Assembly (NCBI RefSeq): GCF_016808095.1
Contig: NC_068970.1
Coordinates: 24,782,501 to 24,846,500, forward strand
Direction of reading: 5' to 3'
Source: Vigna angularis
Lineage: Eukaryota > Streptophyta > Magnoliopsida > Fabales > Fabaceae
DNA length: 64,000 bases
Below the pieces are notes generated by a model. It saw nothing but the letters and a program-made list of their open reading frames with translations. It was not told the origin of the DNA and did not search any database. Shown in pieces: positions 25,743-37,923 of this stretch. The position numbers and the translations under genes were made by a program. Numbering within the stretch: position 1 is the first letter of the stretch; each line of letters begins with the position of its first letter.

Positions 25743-26750
25743 GGCTTATTCGCCTCTATTTTTGTCACCTTTATTCCATGTTAAACTCATTTGTTTTCAA
25801 TGTTAAAATATAATTTTTAATTTCGTAATTTATGTTCAATTTGATTATTTTTACTGACGATATTTAAATAGTTAACAGTGTAAAGTACACCTAAGAAAAA
25901 TAGAATAAGCGGTCACACAACAGTAATGTTCATAATAACCGACTCACATCATCAACTCGTCACGTCATCACCATTTTCTCCAAATCAAAAACCTTAATTT
26001 TTGTAGGTTGTGGTTGATTTTGATTTCTATAGATTTTTGTGATTTAATGGAAAACGATTTGTGAGTTTCGCTTCTTGCACATGGTTTTGCATCATCAATG
26101 GAGGTTGAACGAGTTCAATGGTGGTGCAATTTTGGATTTTCCAGGTTTTCACAGAAGAGGCGCGGTTTCGCGAATTAGGGTTGATGTTCGATTTGAGAAT
26201 TATGCATTTTCTGTAGGTTCAATAGTTCTATGATTATTGGGGTTTTACTTTGCAGGTTCTCGTGAAATTGAAGTTCTCTAGTTCGGGATGGAGAAGATCA
26301 AGATGGTGAGATGTTGATGGTGGTTCTCATGGTGCATAGCGATTTGGGCTCACGGAATTTGTGTTGATTCGTTTTAGTGGAAGGTTTCTTTTGCAGATTG
26401 AGTTTCTTGGTTGATTCGTGGTGGCTTGTGTGGTTGCTAACGGCGAAGCTCATGGTGGTCCGACAACATGAAAAAGATGATGGCATGAGTGTAGTGCACG
26501 GCGGCGCGCTAGTGGAAAGAAAATTAGGGTTTTGTCTTAGGGAAGATGATGATGATGTGGCGAGATTCGTGACAACTTATTCCCTTTTTTTGTTACGTGG
26601 ACATAGTCGTTACCGATTTAAACATCATCAACCAAAAGGACCAAATTGAACATAAATTACGATATAAGGGACTACATTGAACATTCGAAAAAAATGAGTC
26701 TCACATCGAAAAAAGTTGACGAAAATAAGGACCAACAATGGTATTAAGCC
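25743..26750. mobile_element. Mutator-like element (non-autonomous), 1008 bp, perfect 9-bp target duplication
   Basis: The left end begins GGCTTATTCGCC and the right end reads GGCTTAATACC on the reverse strand. The two ends stay alignable as inverted repeats for roughly 200 bp (shared words include CGTAATTTATGTTCAATTTG). The flanking 9-bp AATTTATAA is identical on both sides (25734-25742 and 26751-26759). Long inverted repeats and a 9-bp duplication are diagnostic of Mutator-like elements. The centre (about 25980-26500) is less AT-rich and could be captured sequence, but I recognise no protein; the open frame at 26377-26649 has no known motif. The element lies 265 bp upstream of the RAD1 start codon. 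Confidence 0.9.
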
Positions 26751-26759
26751 AATTTATAA

Positions 26760-27610
26760 TGATATTTTTCTTTTCTAATCTACTTTGCCTACAATAAAAG
26801 TAAGTATTGTCTACTATATCTACTATACCTATTAGAAAAGTAAGTGTTATGTTTTATCTATTAGGTAAATACCCTTCTTAAAATAGACTTAAATATTTAT
26901 TGTCTTTATTCTTCTTAATTTTATGTTTAATTTAGTTCTTTTTCATAATATTATATAAATTTTTAATGACAAATTGTACATGTTACTTGTATTTGAATGA
27001 GTTGTTGGATTATTGTTCATGTGGTCGTCCTACCTAAATCGAACCACGTTGTCAACCAAAAGCAGTTTCGTTTCTCCAATACTCTGACACATCATATTCC
27101 AACACTATCGTGAACGCAACACCAACAAGGAGGAATCACGAATTAACTCATGCCTTCAACGCAAAATGTAAATCTATCTTCTCGAAACCCCTAATCATAA
27201 ACCACACCTAGCACAAATCCATAATCACTCTTAAAATTAGGATTTTTGTGATGGTAGTATTGCGGTTTGTGTTTGCGATTTCGAAGTCTCTGTTTTAATT
27301 TGGGTGACACGATTTAGGGCCTTGATGATGCGATACTACTAGCGTCGCAATTCTGCTGCAGTTGCTTGGTTGTTCGTTGTTGCTCGTGATTCTTGGTGGT
27401 TCACTGTTACTTGTGATTCTTGGTGGTTCATTATAGTTGTGAAAACGACATATCTGTGTTGGTGATAAAGGTGCGAGATGCAGAAAGGGTCTGACATGGT
27501 TTGCACGATTTGGATTTGCAGGTGTTTCATTAAAGGCTAACGTTGGTTTGGACGTTGTTGGCTCACGGAGAAGTGTGGCATTGTCAACCACCATTAGAGC
27601 CACCACCAGA
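26760..27610. other. Possible second truncated Mutator-like fragment
   Basis: The segment from about 26885 (GACTTAAATATTTATTGTC and T-rich, TTTAATTTAGTTC) resembles a Mutator-like terminal region, followed by a less AT-rich core at about 27000-27600. No partner end or duplication was found before the gypsy sequence starts near 27615. The minus-strand frames at 27295-27606 carry no recognisable domain. Confidence 0.3.
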
Positions 27611-27614
27611 CCAA

Positions 27615-30504
27615 CTTTATTCCTCCACCACCATTATGAATGCAATACATTATGATTTTGATGTCCTTCTTGGGATGGATTGGTTGACTGACAATCACAT
27701 TCTAATTTTATGTGGGCAATAAAAGATTGTTTTCCCATATGATGGTGTGGTATCGGGGTCAGCTTAAAAAACTTATCAGGGAAGTAACAAATGGAGCATT
27801 TTGTTTTATAATCATGACTCAAAAGAAAAAGAAGAGTTTCAAAGAATAAATTGTGGGCATACTAATGGTCGAAGAATATGCTGAGGTCTTTCTAGATGAA
27901 GCACTTGGATTACCACCGAGCATAGAAGTGGATTTTTCTATCGATTTATTTCCAAGAGTAGGTATGGTATCTGTGGCTCCATATCAAATGGCACTTGTGG
28001 AGTTAATTAAGTTGAATAAGTAAATTAAGAATTATTGGATATCAAACCAAGTGTTTCACCATGGGGAGCTATAATATTATTGGTTAAGAAGAAAGACAAA
28101 ATTTCTAGAATATGTGCAGATTATTGGCAGTTGAATAAATTAACGATTAAGAACAAATATTTGTTGTCAATAATTGATGAAATGTTGGACTAGTTAAGAG
28201 GAATTATTGTATTTTCAAAGATTAATCTGTGGTCGGGATATCATTAGATACTTGCTAAACTTGAAGATGTGTATAAGGTAGTTTTGGATCAAGGTATGGG
28301 CACTATGAGTACTTAGTTTTGGGGTGATTAATGCTCCTACAATCTTTATGGACTATATGAATAATGTTTTTCATCCTTACTTAGATAAGTTTGTTATTGT
28401 GTTCATTGACGATATTCTTGGCTATTCAAGGAGTCGGGAGGAATAGGAAGAACACCTGGGGACAACTTTAGGTGTGGTTAGAGAGGATCAGTTGTAAAGA
28501 AAAAATGTGAGTTTTTGTTGGATGAGGTGCAATTCCTTGGACATGTTATTTCTTCACAAGGAATTTCGATATATCTAACTAAGGTAGAGGTAGTATCTAG
28601 GTGCGAAGTTTTGTGGGGCTAGTAGGGTACTACATGAGATTTGTAGAGGGATCTCCAAGATTGTAGGCTCTTTAACAAACTTGAGTCGGAAATATCACCC
28701 TTTTATTTGGACATAAAAAAGGTGAAGCAAGTTTCAAGGAAATGAAAAGGAGGTCGACCAGTTCACCAATATTGGCTATTCCAGACACAAACAAATCTTT
28801 TGAAGTGTTATGTGATGCTTCTTATTAAGGGTTAGGTTATGTACCAATGCAGGAGAAGCGACCTGTAGCTTATGCATTAAGATAGTTGACGGTGCACAAG
28901 AAAAATCACCCCATATATGACTTAAAATTGGCGGCAGTGGTTTTCGCACTAAATACTTGGAGACATTTGTATATGGCTTAATTTCAAGTCTTTAGTGATC
29001 ATAAAAGCTTGAAGTATTTGTTTGAGTAAAAGGAACTGAACATGAGACAAAGAGGTGGATGAAGTTTCTTAAGGAATATAACTTTGAGTTACACTATCAT
29101 CTTGTGAAAGTCAATGTGGTGGTAGATGCCTTGAGTAGAAAGAAAACATATTTGTTAGTGAGGATGGTAAAAGAAAATGAGTTGATTGAGCAACTGGGGG
29201 ATATGAATCTAGGGATGGATTTATGCAAGAATCACATCAGTTGTAGTCAATTGACTATAACTAATGATTTCTTAAAGCTGATAAAAGACAAGCAATTGTT
29301 GGATAGTGACTTGAAGAAGATGGTTGATCTTATTGGTACAAATAAGGCTAGGGATTTTGTATTAAGGGCTAATAGTATCCTTCGTTTCATGAATGGAGTT
29401 TATGTTCCAATAAAATAGGAGTTGAAACAGATGATTTTGGAAGAAGGACATAAGATTATCTTGAAATGAAGAAAATGTATAAGGATTGAAAGAATCATTT
29501 TGGTAGTCTGATATGAAAAGGGATGTGACAAAGTTTATGGCACCATGTTTGGTATGTTAGAAGGAAAAAATTGAACAACAAATACTAGGAGATATGTTGC
29601 AGCAATTGAAGATCCCTTAATGGAAGTGAAACAATATTTCTATGGACTTCATCAATTATTTACTAGTAGGTGTCATGATACAATATGTGTAATAGTTTAT
29701 CGACTTATGAAATGCGCTCATTTCTTACCGATTACTCAGAAGATGTCAATGGATAAAATGGATCAATTGTGTATTAGGGAAATTGTAGACTTCATGGAGT
29801 GTTGATAAGTATTGTATCTTACAAAGATCCAAAATTTGCTTCCAGATTTTGGCAGTTACTATAGGAAGCTTTGGGAAGTCAATTAAGGTTGAGTTCTATA
29901 TATCAACCTCAAACATATTGTTAATCGGAGATGACCATCCAATCTTTAAAAGACTTGTTGAGAACTTGTGTGTTGGATCATTAGAAAGTTGGGATTAAAT
30001 ATTACCTTACATATAACAACAATTATCAGAATAGCTATGTATGAAGCATTATATGGAATGTGTATAACTCCTCTATGTTGGTTTTAGGATAAAGAAGATT
30101 TATCCGTGAGCACTAAACCTATACAAGTTTTAAACTATCAAATCAAGCAACTTTGTGGGAAGGACATTCATACACTAAAGGTATTATGGGGCGAAAAGAG
30201 TCCATAAATATCACATGGGAATTGGAAGAAGACATGACATATTCATAATATTTTCTGGTAAGTGCAATTTTAAGTTGCATATTACTCTTACATTTCACAA
30301 TATATTTGCATTTTACTTTTAAGTTGATTATTCATATCTCTATGTTATTTTTGTTTAATATTTTAAGTTTAACTTTTTCTTTTATTTCATATGTCAATAT
30401 CTTTTTAATATTTCTATTTCTTTTAGGTTATGTGTATCTATTTAAAAATTTTAACATCAACTTTGTAAGAACCGAGAGGTTTAGAAGAGTTTGGAGTAGA
30501 CATG
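27615..30504 (+). mobile_element. Decayed Ty3/gypsy pol (protease tail, RT, RNase H, integrase, chromo-like end)
   Basis: Several frames with many stops follow gypsy Pol in order. The protease end is at about 27635-27740 (DVLLGMDWLTDNHIL). Reverse transcriptase spans about 27850-28620, with [18 protein letters not shown] text, the catalytic FIDD within [10 protein letters not shown] at about 28395, and FLGHVISSQG at 28535. RNase H is at about 28770-29060 (SFEVLCDAS, then LKYL). Integrase is at about 29060-30000 (YNFELHYHLVKVN, later HDTICVIVYRLMKCAHFLPI). The Pol terminus is at about 30100-30260 (QLCGKDIHTLKVLWG, then IFSGK), typical of chromovirus Pol ends. Gag and the 5' LTR are absent, so it is 5'-truncated. 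It is directly followed by a related LTR. It is a pseudogene by its many stops. Confidence 0.88.
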
Positions 30505-32854
30505 TGTAAGCAAAGGATGTGACCGAGCGATTTAGATTAAAATAAGATTGATATATAAATGAAAAATTTCAAAAGTCTCGTCCCATTATCTGAATACAGC
30601 TTTATCTCTCCAATTTCTTCTACTATCTTCTTTTCTCCTCCTTCTCTCTAGAGTTCTTCAATCTTAATTCATTTGTTCAACGTTCAGACTGTACCTAAAG
30701 AATTCGTGTGTCAAGAGCTTGCAATTCACCGATCAGTGTAGTGGTTAGAGCTGGTAAGTTTCGTTCCTTTAATTCTGGTGAATTTCTGGATTTCTGACAC
30801 ATGCAAGTAAGCCTTGTTGTTTGCATGTGTTCATCAACCTTCTCTTCTACTTTCTAACTTCATTTTTGGTACTTTGGTTGGTCTCTTCTCACCAATCAGT
30901 GAGCTATAGGTGTTCTTAGGATTTTTTGGAGGTGTGAGCAAATTTCTGGAAGGGTAGAAGATTCCCGTTTGGTTAAGAGGTAAGGGAAGCTAGTTAATTT
31001 AATTGTTTGGTTGATGATGTATGAAAATGTTGTTTGATGGTTTTGCATGTGGGTGAAATTGAATGTTTGGGTGTTCGACATTGTTTGTGTGACATGTTAA
31101 ATGTTGTGATTATTGAGTTGTAGATTATGCAGACTTTGGAGTGAATTCTAGGTTGAGAAAAATATTCAGTTTTGGTAAATTCTAGTGTGTATTTCATTCT
31201 ACAGAAGTTTTGTAAAATTATGCAGAAAGTCGAACAGACCGCTCGGCCAGGTTCAGGTACTTGATCTTAGCGGTATTCGGTTTCGTAGTAGTATTCGGTC
31301 TTAGTGTTGCTCAGTTTCGTACTGACGTTCGATATTAACAATATTCGTTTTCAGCCTTGGCAGTATTCGGTTTGATATTACCGTTCGTTATTAGTCGTAT
31401 TCGGTTCTGTATTAGCGTTCGGTTTAGTAGTGCTAGGTTTCGTATAAGTGTTAGGTTTTGTATTTCCATTCGGTCTTAGCAGTGTTCGGTTTTGTAATTC
31501 ATGTTCGGTCTTAGAAGTTTTTGGTGTTGTATTAGTGTTCAGTTTGAGTAATGTACGGTGTTGTATTACGTTCAGTTTTAGTAGTATTTGGTTTAGTCAT
31601 AACTTTCGGTTTCGTACTGATATTCGGTTTAGCTATAGAGTTCGGTCTTGTATTGGTATTCAGTATTAACTGTGTTCGGTCTTTTATGGGACTTACTTGT
31701 TAATGACCGTTCGATAATGTTTTAGTGATCAGTTTTATATTAGTATTCGTTTTAAGTTTTTAGTGTTCTATCTAAGTTAAAAAGTGTTCGGTTGTGTAAG
31801 TGTTCGACCTTTTAACTACAGTAGGCTCATGTTTTGAGCCTTACTCGTTAAATGACCGATCGATCATGTTCACGTTGTGAGTGTTTTTCCGTTCGGTCTC
31901 ATTCATAGGTTATGTTGATCTTTTCCATTCGATAGTACTCAGGGGTTGTACTGTTGTATGTTTGGTTTTCTTCTACGAAATGTTATTCGGTTCTTAAATA
32001 TTGATTTCATTGTTTGGTTCAGATTGATTATTAGAGTTGTATTGATCTATTATGTATGAGAAGTTGTATTAAAAATTCAAATAAAGTATGATGTTCCAAC
32101 TTTATGAAAGAGAATTTCAAGGAGGAATGTCTCGGTGATTGGTTAATCAAGGTGGTGGTATAATATGAATATGGACAGCGAAATCAACGGCATTCATCCT
32201 AACATTCTAATGATTACCAAGTCTCAAGTAGAGATGGGTAAGTCATGTCGTGAGAATAACAGGAGGCCCTAGCCGGGGGGTCCTACGGTGAGTGATAACG
32301 GGTTAACCTCATGTGGCAACTGATGGGTTTCTAGTTACTACACCCACGAGTGCACGAACAACCAAAAGCTACATATTCATACTAGTCCGGACGGTCAAGT
32401 TGTAGTGGTCGATTAATATGTGTTTATATGTTTTTCTACATGTGTATGATTATCTAATATGTTTGTTTGGATTGTATGTTCACATGACTATTAAATTACA
32501 CTGGCTTATCCTTCTTTTTGTCTTGCTATGTTGCCCGTTCGACATTTCTCCTTTGCAATGATCATCCGGTGGATGTGAGCAAAGGATGACGAGTGTTCGG
32601 TGGAGTAGACGCTGGATGGAGAGGATCCAACTACTTAGACTAGGACCAATCAGTCAGGTGGAGATTTTGTAGGGACCGATCGGTTATGATTATAGTTTTG
32701 TTTTTTAGGCAGAATTTTGTAAAATTTTAATTTTATGGTTATTTTTGGATAACTATACTGTTAACACTTTATTACTTAGTAGATGACTGTTATATTTTAT
32801 CATATTATGTGATGACTCTATAATATAGTTATACTATATTTTTCGAATGTTACA
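30505..32854 (+). mobile_element. 3' LTR (2.35 kb) of the TTCGGT-rich gypsy family
   Basis: The segment begins TGTAAGCAAAGG directly after the pol end and finishes TTCGAATGTTACA. Both ends, a GGTAAGGGAAGCTAGT block (30990) and the block TTTGCAATGATCATCC (32554) recur in the reverse-oriented copy at 43761-46318, which fixes the boundaries. The middle (31230-31830) is full of degenerate GTTCGGT-type repeats. Such a long LTR with an inner minisatellite is unusual, but start TG, end CA and position after pol support the call. Confidence 0.8.
31230..31830 (+). repeat. Degenerate TTCGGT minisatellite inside the LTR
   Basis: More than twenty occurrences of TTCGGT or one-base variants recur at roughly 12-25 base spacing, usually followed by TNTTAGTATT or TTCGTAT-like words. 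The units are too diverged for a fixed period. Confidence 0.75.
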
Positions 32855-32886
32855 AACTTTATGTTGTATTTATTCTATACAGAATA

Positions 32887-34780
32887 GGTTTAATCCTTTT
32901 GAACATCCTTATTTGTGGAGGTTTGTCTCAAATAGATCCTCGTATTCTAAATGGTCTCAATTAGGTCCCTTATTGTGTAAAATTGAATCAATTTAGCCCT
33001 CGCCGTTAATTTGGCTGGACGACGTTTAAAAATGTTGTGCGTGGCAGAGTGACATGACCAAGTTTTACTATGTGGCACACATTGGTCGCTGAGTTGGTTT
33101 CTTTTATTTACATATTTAATTTAATTGAATGAAATCAAAACGCAACGTTTTATTTATGCAAAACTGATTACGATGTTCAGGTTTTATTTATCCTCCTTCT
33201 TTCTCGCATTCATCCTCTTTCTTTTTATCCTTTCCCTGTTGTCTCCGAGGGGTTACCTTCCACCAACAACATTTGAATCAACTTGGTGCAATTCATCTTC
33301 GTCTGGATGGTTCCCTCGTTCATGATGTCCACCAACAATGAACCTTCGCGGGTTGCATGAGATTCCTCTTCAGCTCCGAACCCAAATCCAAATTGACAAG
33401 AATCCCAATCGCTTCCGACCCAACCACGTGCGAGGTGAAAGGACCCAACAAGGAAGAAATCAAAGCAAGCCCATTGTTTTCCTCTACGATTTTCCTAGTG
33501 GAGAGGTGGGAATTGACAAGTTTGCGAAGTTGTTTGAGGTCACTGGGTCACTTCTTCGGTCACGTTGAACCGACGAGACGGTGGTGGAGGTGGTGACGAG
33601 AACTGGACGATTCGAATGAGAGGGTGTTGAAGGAGGGAAGAGGAAGAAAAGTTCATCTTTTGTCTTCACCCTGTCTGACATTTTCACTTTCTCAACAAAT
33701 CCAAAATCTTCAAAAAAATGAGATTTGGTCAAATAGTCCAACTTTAAAGAAGATCCACTAAACACCGATGGTCTAGAAAAGGGGCCACCATAAAAAATAT
33801 TAGCTCCAATGCTCAAGCTAAAAGAAAACCGGCACAAGCTAAATCTGAAAAGAAATGTAAACTGAGGCAAGAGAACCTTGGAAACCCCAAAAATGGCAAC
33901 AAGGTTCTGATCAAAGACAATCTGTGTAATTGAGGCCTGTACAATGTCGGTGTTGATGGCAACAGATCCATTCACACGCGAAATGCTGAGTGTGAAACTA
34001 CCAACACCCATGGCCTTAGTGGTGAGGGTGGGTTGGAAGGGGTTAACAACCGATTCAAGCGAGCCAATAGGAATGAAGGACATGAAATTTAAGAACCACC
34101 CCTTTTTTATCTGCAGGTAGAGACTGAAGGGCCATAGAGGGTAAAAGATCAGCAAAGGCATCATCCACCGGTACGAAAAGAGTGATTCTAGCACCACCCT
34201 CATTAGCCTCAAATTCCTAAAATTGGAAATTAAATAGTTAGTTAAATGTCAAAGTCTAAATAATGTACATATGATAGAGAGTTTCACATAAGAAACATGT
34301 AGAAAATAACTAATGAAATTCAAACTCAGTATCCGAATCACCAACACTACCTGAACTACGTCGAAGGCCGCGAGCATTGAGGCGATGACGTTGAAATTGT
34401 GGTTGCCGATTAGGGCTTTGGTGACGTTGAGGACGATGTTGGGGCGAATTTCAGACGCCATGAGGTCAAGGTCGTAGGGATGAGAAGGGAATTGACGACG
34501 AAGATGGTGACATTGTAGGGTAGGGTTTTGACAAAGGACAAAACAGTGACGTTTGAGAGGGAGTAAGGGGGGAACGGATCGAGATGAGGCCAGATTCAAG
34601 GTCGCGCGTGAGGATTTGGCGACGAACTTCTCCTAGTGGGAGCCACCAGGAGTTGCCAAGGGTACGGCGGGAGAGGCGGAGGGAGACGACGTGGAGAGGA
34701 TAAAGAGGAAGAGATGAATGCGAGAAAGAAAAGGATAGTTTTTTAAAATTTAAAATAATTAAATTCCACAACAGTTGAAA
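32887..34780. mobile_element. Damaged Pack-MULE carrying a fasciclin-like gene fragment
   Basis: The left end GGTTTAATCC and the following CTCAAATAGATCC, GGTCTCAATTAGGTCCC and CCGTTAATTTGGC blocks match the terminal region of the complete element at 51622. An inner part at 33190-33250 (CTTTCTCGCATTCATC) recurs in inverted orientation at about 34681-34745, so the right terminal repeat is present but its outer portion is missing. No target duplication can therefore be seen. Between the repeats lies a fragment of a cellular gene on the minus strand. Confidence 0.7.
33863..34461 (-). pseudogene. Fasciclin-like arabinogalactan protein (FLA) fragment
   Basis: Two exons are visible: 34461-34351 (starting MASEIRPN, then ILNVTKALIG-like text ending DVVQ) and 34216-about 33863, separated by an intron with clean GT-AG borders. 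The second exon reads EFEANEGGARITLFVPVDDA, then LQSLPADKKGVVLKFHVLHS, the H1/YH-type core of a FAS1 domain. After that a frameshift near 34067 changes frame, and the match resumes as GSLESVVNPFQPTLTTKAMG and then VFDQNLVAIFGVSKVLL. Intact FLAs are secreted, GPI-anchored cell-wall adhesion proteins; this piece lacks a signal peptide, the AGP region and the anchor. The kept intron shows that genomic DNA, not cDNA, was captured. The exact FLA subgroup is not certain. Confidence 0.8.
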
Positions 34781-35100
34781 TGCAACTAGGTGTGAAATTG
34801 CATGTAAAGAGAACAGACACTTGCTGGGGTTCTCACGATAGCCAAACTGGAAATAGTCTAGACGTGACACTGCTACACAACCCCTCTAATTCTATGTTAC
34901 ACTCAGACCCGGGTATAGGGTCCCACTCATGATATGCAAAGTAATAATAATAATAATAAAAACGAATATAAATAAATTACCAAAATAAATAAAGACAATC
35001 ATATATAATAAATAAAGGGAAAATAAATAAAATAAAGAAAAACCACATCAATTTTGCACATTAAGACGGCCTAATTCTCTAGCGTCCCCAGTGGAGTCTG
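34781..35100. other. Spacer with short (AAT)n run
   Basis: Between the Pack-MULE remnant and the LTR fragment. It contains a short (AAT)n stretch at about 34942-34963 and no gene. Confidence 0.5.
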
Positions 35101-36305
35101 CGACCCGAAAAACAAACGGGTTTGAGAAATAAATTTGTGGAGTCGCCACCATAATTTATTATGGAAAACCATAAAATAAGACATAGTCTACGAAAAGAGA
35201 TTTTCAAGTTCGGGAATCGGTTACGCGTAAGGAAGGTATTAGCACTCTATCGCACCTGCCCAAAGGCAGTACCTTTAATTAAATGTATAAAGTTGACGTG
35301 GTTTTTCAAAATGTTTAAATTTCCCTAAAAAAGTAAAAAAAATAAATAAATAAAAATTATTAAGAAACAAAAAAATATTTTTTGTTTTATGAACCTGACA
35401 AGAATTTACCTTGGTCCTACGTACATCCATTTATAATGGACAATACGTAGTTCTTTATGTAGAAAAAAGTTTGTGAGTTTGTTTCAAAAAAACTATTATT
35501 GATTGATAATAGTTAATCCGAAAAAAGATTTGGTTTAACAAGATTGACAACTTTTTTGGTTTTGAAGGTTTTTGTATTTGTTATTTATTTAAGAATGGTG
35601 GGAAAAAGAAGAAACCGGCCATAGGCCGACACATACTTATAAAAAAAAATTATGATTTAAAAAATACATTATTTGTGTGTAGAAAAAAAACATACCTTTA
35701 GAAGAAAAAAAATTTAGTACAATAAAAAGAGAAAAAAGAATGGTGTAGAGGTGACATATCTTTTTAGCTTTTAGTACTCTCCTATTTCTTCTTTGATGAT
35801 TACCGTTGACAGAACCCTTAGGGTGAGAATCTATTTTTTTTTTCTATACTCTCTTTCTATTATTTCTGCATGCTTCTCTCTATTTTTTTCGTCCCATTTT
35901 TTTCTATGACAGAGTGCGTATTTATATACACATTATAATGTTATGGAAATCTTGCCTTAATTGTGAATTAATTGACAATAAAACAAAATAGGGAAAGAAA
36001 TGGTAATGCCAGAAAACAAATTAAATAATATTCAAAACATTGATTATCATTATTCTCAGAAAATCATATTTTCCTCGTTAAAAGCAACTGATGCAACAAA
36101 TTATATTAATATACTATTTTAATTATTGTTTATAATTATTAGCATAATATTAATTCAAATTATTACCATATTAAACTAACATTTCAAAAATATTGTGTTT
36201 GGTATTAAAGTTATTATTTTATCCCTTTTTACCCACCATTAATTATTATTCTCTTATTTTTTATTTTTATTTATTTACTTACTCAGACGAAATTGGGTGT
36301 TGACA
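35100..36305 (-). mobile_element. LTR fragment of Tat/Ogre-like gypsy type
   Basis: On the minus strand the sequence starts TGTCAACACCCAATTTCGTC at 36305 and runs to about 35105. There it is followed by GACTCCACTGGGGACG, resembling the primer-binding region that I recall from legume Tat/Ogre elements. Blocks such as CGGTTACGCGTAAGGAAGG and TAGCACTCT at 35218-35245 are also typical of that LTR group. No internal protein region is present in the window. The identification rests on memory of the motif set. Confidence 0.55.
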
Positions 36306-37923
36306 CATATCTAAATATTATTTTTAATATTATAATTATTATAATAATAATAATAATTATTATTATGATTATGATTATGATGCGTATAATCCATTATTAT
36401 TGGTATTGGTATTATTAGCTGTATTTTGTATAGTACATTAATTTAACATAACAAATCAATATTAAAATAATACTATTTATTTTTAATTAATTTTTTATAA
36501 AAATAATGATACTTAATAATTTTTTTTATATTATCAAATTCATTATTTAAATATTATATATAATTATAAAACTTAAGTATAATTATGTAATTAAACTATT
36601 ATTTAAATATAATAATAATTTATTAATTTTCTTAATCCAAATTAAAAAAAAATCCACGAGTCTGAGCCTAGTTTAGTTAAACATAGTATTTTATTATTAA
36701 ATCAATGTTGTCTATTTATTAAAAAAAATATTTATATGAATTTCCTCGTCCACATTTATTTTATAATTTTATTATTTAAGTTTTTTAAACTAAAATAATT
36801 ACTTTATCAATTTTATTCATTTGGTAATTATTTTCTTTTTTCAATTTAATTAATTTTATAAATTTAACAATTTTTGTAATCGTAAAACTACTTACAAAAT
36901 AAATAAAAAATATTTACAATGAAATTATAAAAATTATTTATATTTACAGTAAAATTATAAAGATTATATTTTATAATCATGGAAAAAATGAAGCATGGTG
37001 AAATATAATAGTTATTGAAATATTGAGACCCACGAACAATTTTTAATTCTGAAATTCTAAAATATATTTTATTCCTGTATTATATATTACAAATTTATTT
37101 TATAATAATACAATATTATAAATTAGTAATAAAAATACAATATTCAAAATAGAGAATTGAACTGAAAAATAAAAATAAAATATATTATTACCTTAATTTT
37201 ACTGAATAATAAACATGTTACTTAATTAAACTATAACCATGTTAATATGATTTTTTTACCGTATTTATATTAACTAATACTTCTATGTTTAACAATAAAC
37301 TAATTATAATCAATAATAAATATTAATTAGGCCGATTGGAAAAGATTAGTGATTTAGTAAAAAATATATTTAAATTAGTTTTTATTTTGTTTTAATTATA
37401 TTTTTAGTACTTAAAATTAGAAATGAAGCTCACTTTAATTTTTTAAGTAAAATTTTTCAGATTTAAAAATGCAATTTCAACCCAACAAATTTACTATTTA
37501 AAGATTACAATTTTATGAAAAAAAAATCATTTTAATTCTTCAAATTTAGTATTTATGAAATTTTCTATATTTAGGAGAACATTTTAAGAAAATTGAATGA
37601 CCAAAAACAGATTTACCTCAAATTTCAAAAGCTAAAAATGTAATTGAGTCTTTTTAACTAATAAATGAGTCCAACAAACACTGAGAATACATACTATGAG
37701 TTCACAATTAATATTTCATAAAATATAAGTAAAAAATCAATATTAGTCTACAACAAGACAATTTTGGTCTGATATGCACAAACTAAGCCAGACTAAACAA
37801 AATCCATGTTAGTTCTGAGTGAGCACTTGCAGGTGTAATTAGTACTAAAAGAACATCACTCATTGTTGGGGATAAGGTTACCTTGAACAATATGAATTAT
37901 TAATGTACATTTTCATAAGACAT
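36306..37923. other. AT-rich spacer downstream of the heat-shock factor gene
   Basis: Extremely AT-rich with ATT/ATG-type simple repeats around 36330-36385. The 3' untranslated region of the heat-shock factor gene should occupy the right part. No other gene seen. Confidence 0.6.

Noticed and set aside
33484..34212. 242-aa minus frame as an intact gene
   Set aside because: It mixes FLA codons after a frameshift with non-FLA sequence and lies inside a MULE remnant; best read as pseudogene.
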